Shown piece by piece: positions 63,359 through 64,000 of a stretch of 64,000 bases of DNA; within the stretch, counting starts at the first letter, position 1; the number at the start of each line of letters is the position of its first letter. Position numbers and translations under genes: made by a program. This stretch comes from Pseudomonas sp. VD-NE ins. Lineage in GTDB: Bacteria; Pseudomonadota; Gammaproteobacteria; Pseudomonadales; Pseudomonadaceae. The notes under the pieces are model-generated. The model was not told the origin of the DNA. It saw nothing but the letters and a program-made list of their open reading frames with translations, and made no database searches. The stretch spans positions 700,001-764,000 of the forward strand of contig NZ_CP134772.1 in assembly GCF_031882575.1 (NCBI RefSeq), written 5' to 3'.

Positions 63359-64000
63359 ATGTCGCCTCGTTCGCGATTCAACGGCCTGGCCCGGCAGCGC
63401 GGGGCGATTGGCTTGATGGCGGCGGCCACCCTCAGTCTGGCGGTGGTGATGATGTTGCTGGTGGTCGACACCGGCCGCTTGTACATGGAACAACGCAAGT
63501 TACAGCGGGTGGTCGACAACGCCGCCCTCGAAGCCGTCAGTCGTGGCGGCAATTGCCTGCCGGGGCTGAGCGCCGCCAGTTACGCCGGGCAAAGCGCCGT
63601 GCGCAATGGCTACATTGTTGATGCCAGCAACACCCTCGCCACCACGTGCGGCACCTTGGTGACCGCCGCCACCGGCCTGCGCACATTCGCGGTGGATGCC
63701 ACGCAAGCAGCGGCGGTCAAAGTCGTTGCCAGTCGCACCGTGACCACCAGTTTTGCCGGTGGTGTACAGGCCTTGTTCAGCGCTACACCGGTCAGTCTCA
63801 ATACCACGCTCAATGCTTCGGCGGTGGCCGCCAAACCGCAGCCGACGGTGGCCCAACTGAATATTCGCAGCAACCTGGCGAGCATCGATACGGCCCAGTC
63901 GAACATCCTCAATCCGCTGTTTTCCGGGCTGCTCGGCGGCAACGTCAATCTCACGGCACTGGGCTGGGATGGCCTGCTGAACACCGACATCAACTTGCTC
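63359..64000 (+). CDS. TadG-like pilus-assembly protein (5' part only)
   Basis: At least 214 residues, running off the window. AAAGGAG lies before ATG 63359. The N-terminus RQRGAIGLMAAATLSLAVVMMLLVVDTGRLYMEQRKLQRVVDNAALEAV is the typical TadE/TadG anchor: one transmembrane helix followed by a pseudopilin-like helix. Further on come VTTSFAGGVQALFSATPVSLNTTLNASAVA. TadG-like proteins belong to Flp/tight-adherence pili; no other tad gene is in view, so the rest of the cluster may lie to the right. Confidence 0.82.
   Translation, partial: MSPRSRFNGLARQRGAIGLMAAATLSLAVVMMLLVVDTGRLYMEQRKLQRVVDNAALEAVSRGGNCLPGLSAASYAGQSAVRNGYIVDASNTLATTCGTLVTAATGLRTFAVDATQAAAVKVVASRTVTTSFAGGVQALFSATPVSLNTTLNASAVAAKPQPTVAQLNIRSNLASIDTAQSNILNPLFSGLLGGNVNLTALGWDGLLNTDINLL

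Noticed and set aside
1..64000. CRISPR arrays, tRNA or rRNA genes, insertion sequences
   Set aside because: No regularly spaced repeats, cloverleaf-like segments or transposase motifs were seen by eye on either strand; the repeats present are REP-type palindromes.

Overview
The window is chromosomal DNA of a fluorescent-group Pseudomonas. The evidence is high GC, Pseudomonas-type REP inverted repeats, and a long run that matches from memory the gene order retS-purD-purH-fis-dusB-(DUF3426)-prmA-accC-accB-aroQ-(chemoreceptor)-gcbA-(DUF2333)-(Nudix)-(Sui1)-speA of P. aeruginosa PA4856 down to PA4839. No rRNA, tRNA, CRISPR array, transposase or integrase was seen.

Layout. (1) 1-3469, minus strand: a copper-acquisition operon with two DUF2946 proteins, a PCu(A)C copper chaperone and a 3'-truncated OprC-type TonB receptor that keeps the CxxxM and HxM copper ligands. 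(2) 3582-4244: a HigB/HigA-like toxin-antitoxin pair. (3) 4301-11805: a divergent cobalamin (corrin ring) locus, cobL-cbiD-cobK to the left and cobG-cobH-cobI-[cbiG-cobJ fusion] to the right, mostly with overlapping stops and starts. (4) 12106-29608: an accessory island with two tandem giant toxin genes of about 2,350 codons. Each has a large-clostridial-toxin-type glycosyltransferase with a DxD motif, a candidate Cys-His-Asp protease, a hydrophobic TcdA/TcdB-type pore region and a long C-terminal half with recurring units. A marC gene follows, then three diverged paralogous genes of unknown function. (5) 29631-45840, minus strand: the conserved core from retS through purine, translation, fatty-acid and shikimate genes to a chemoreceptor and the diguanylate cyclase gcbA. 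(6) 46305-49471: a lipoprotein plus class-3 lipase pair that looks like a type VI secretion (T6SS) immunity/effector module, with a decayed extra immunity-gene tail upstream. (7) 49668-53988: DUF2333, Nudix, Sui1-like and speA. (8) 54222-57249: a needle-less short VgrG, a DUF4123 effector chaperone and a lipoprotein alpha/beta hydrolase, then a convergent MATE transporter. (9) 58806-60369: three tandem small genes that I read as ecotin-family serine-protease inhibitors without signal peptides and with different predicted P1 residues. (10) 60440-64000: a small membrane protein, a MazG-like pyrophosphohydrolase, cmoM, two DUF4136 lipoproteins and the start of a TadG-like pilus-assembly protein.

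The strongest candidates for undescribed biology are the tandem lymphostatin/LCT-like toxins with their three-gene companion family, and the triplicated signal-less ecotin-like array whose copies share an upstream element at nearly constant distance. RetS, the hybrid kinase that in P. aeruginosa modulates the Gac/Rsm switch between chronic and acute (including T6SS) programmes, lies beside the toxin island. Any regulatory link is inference.
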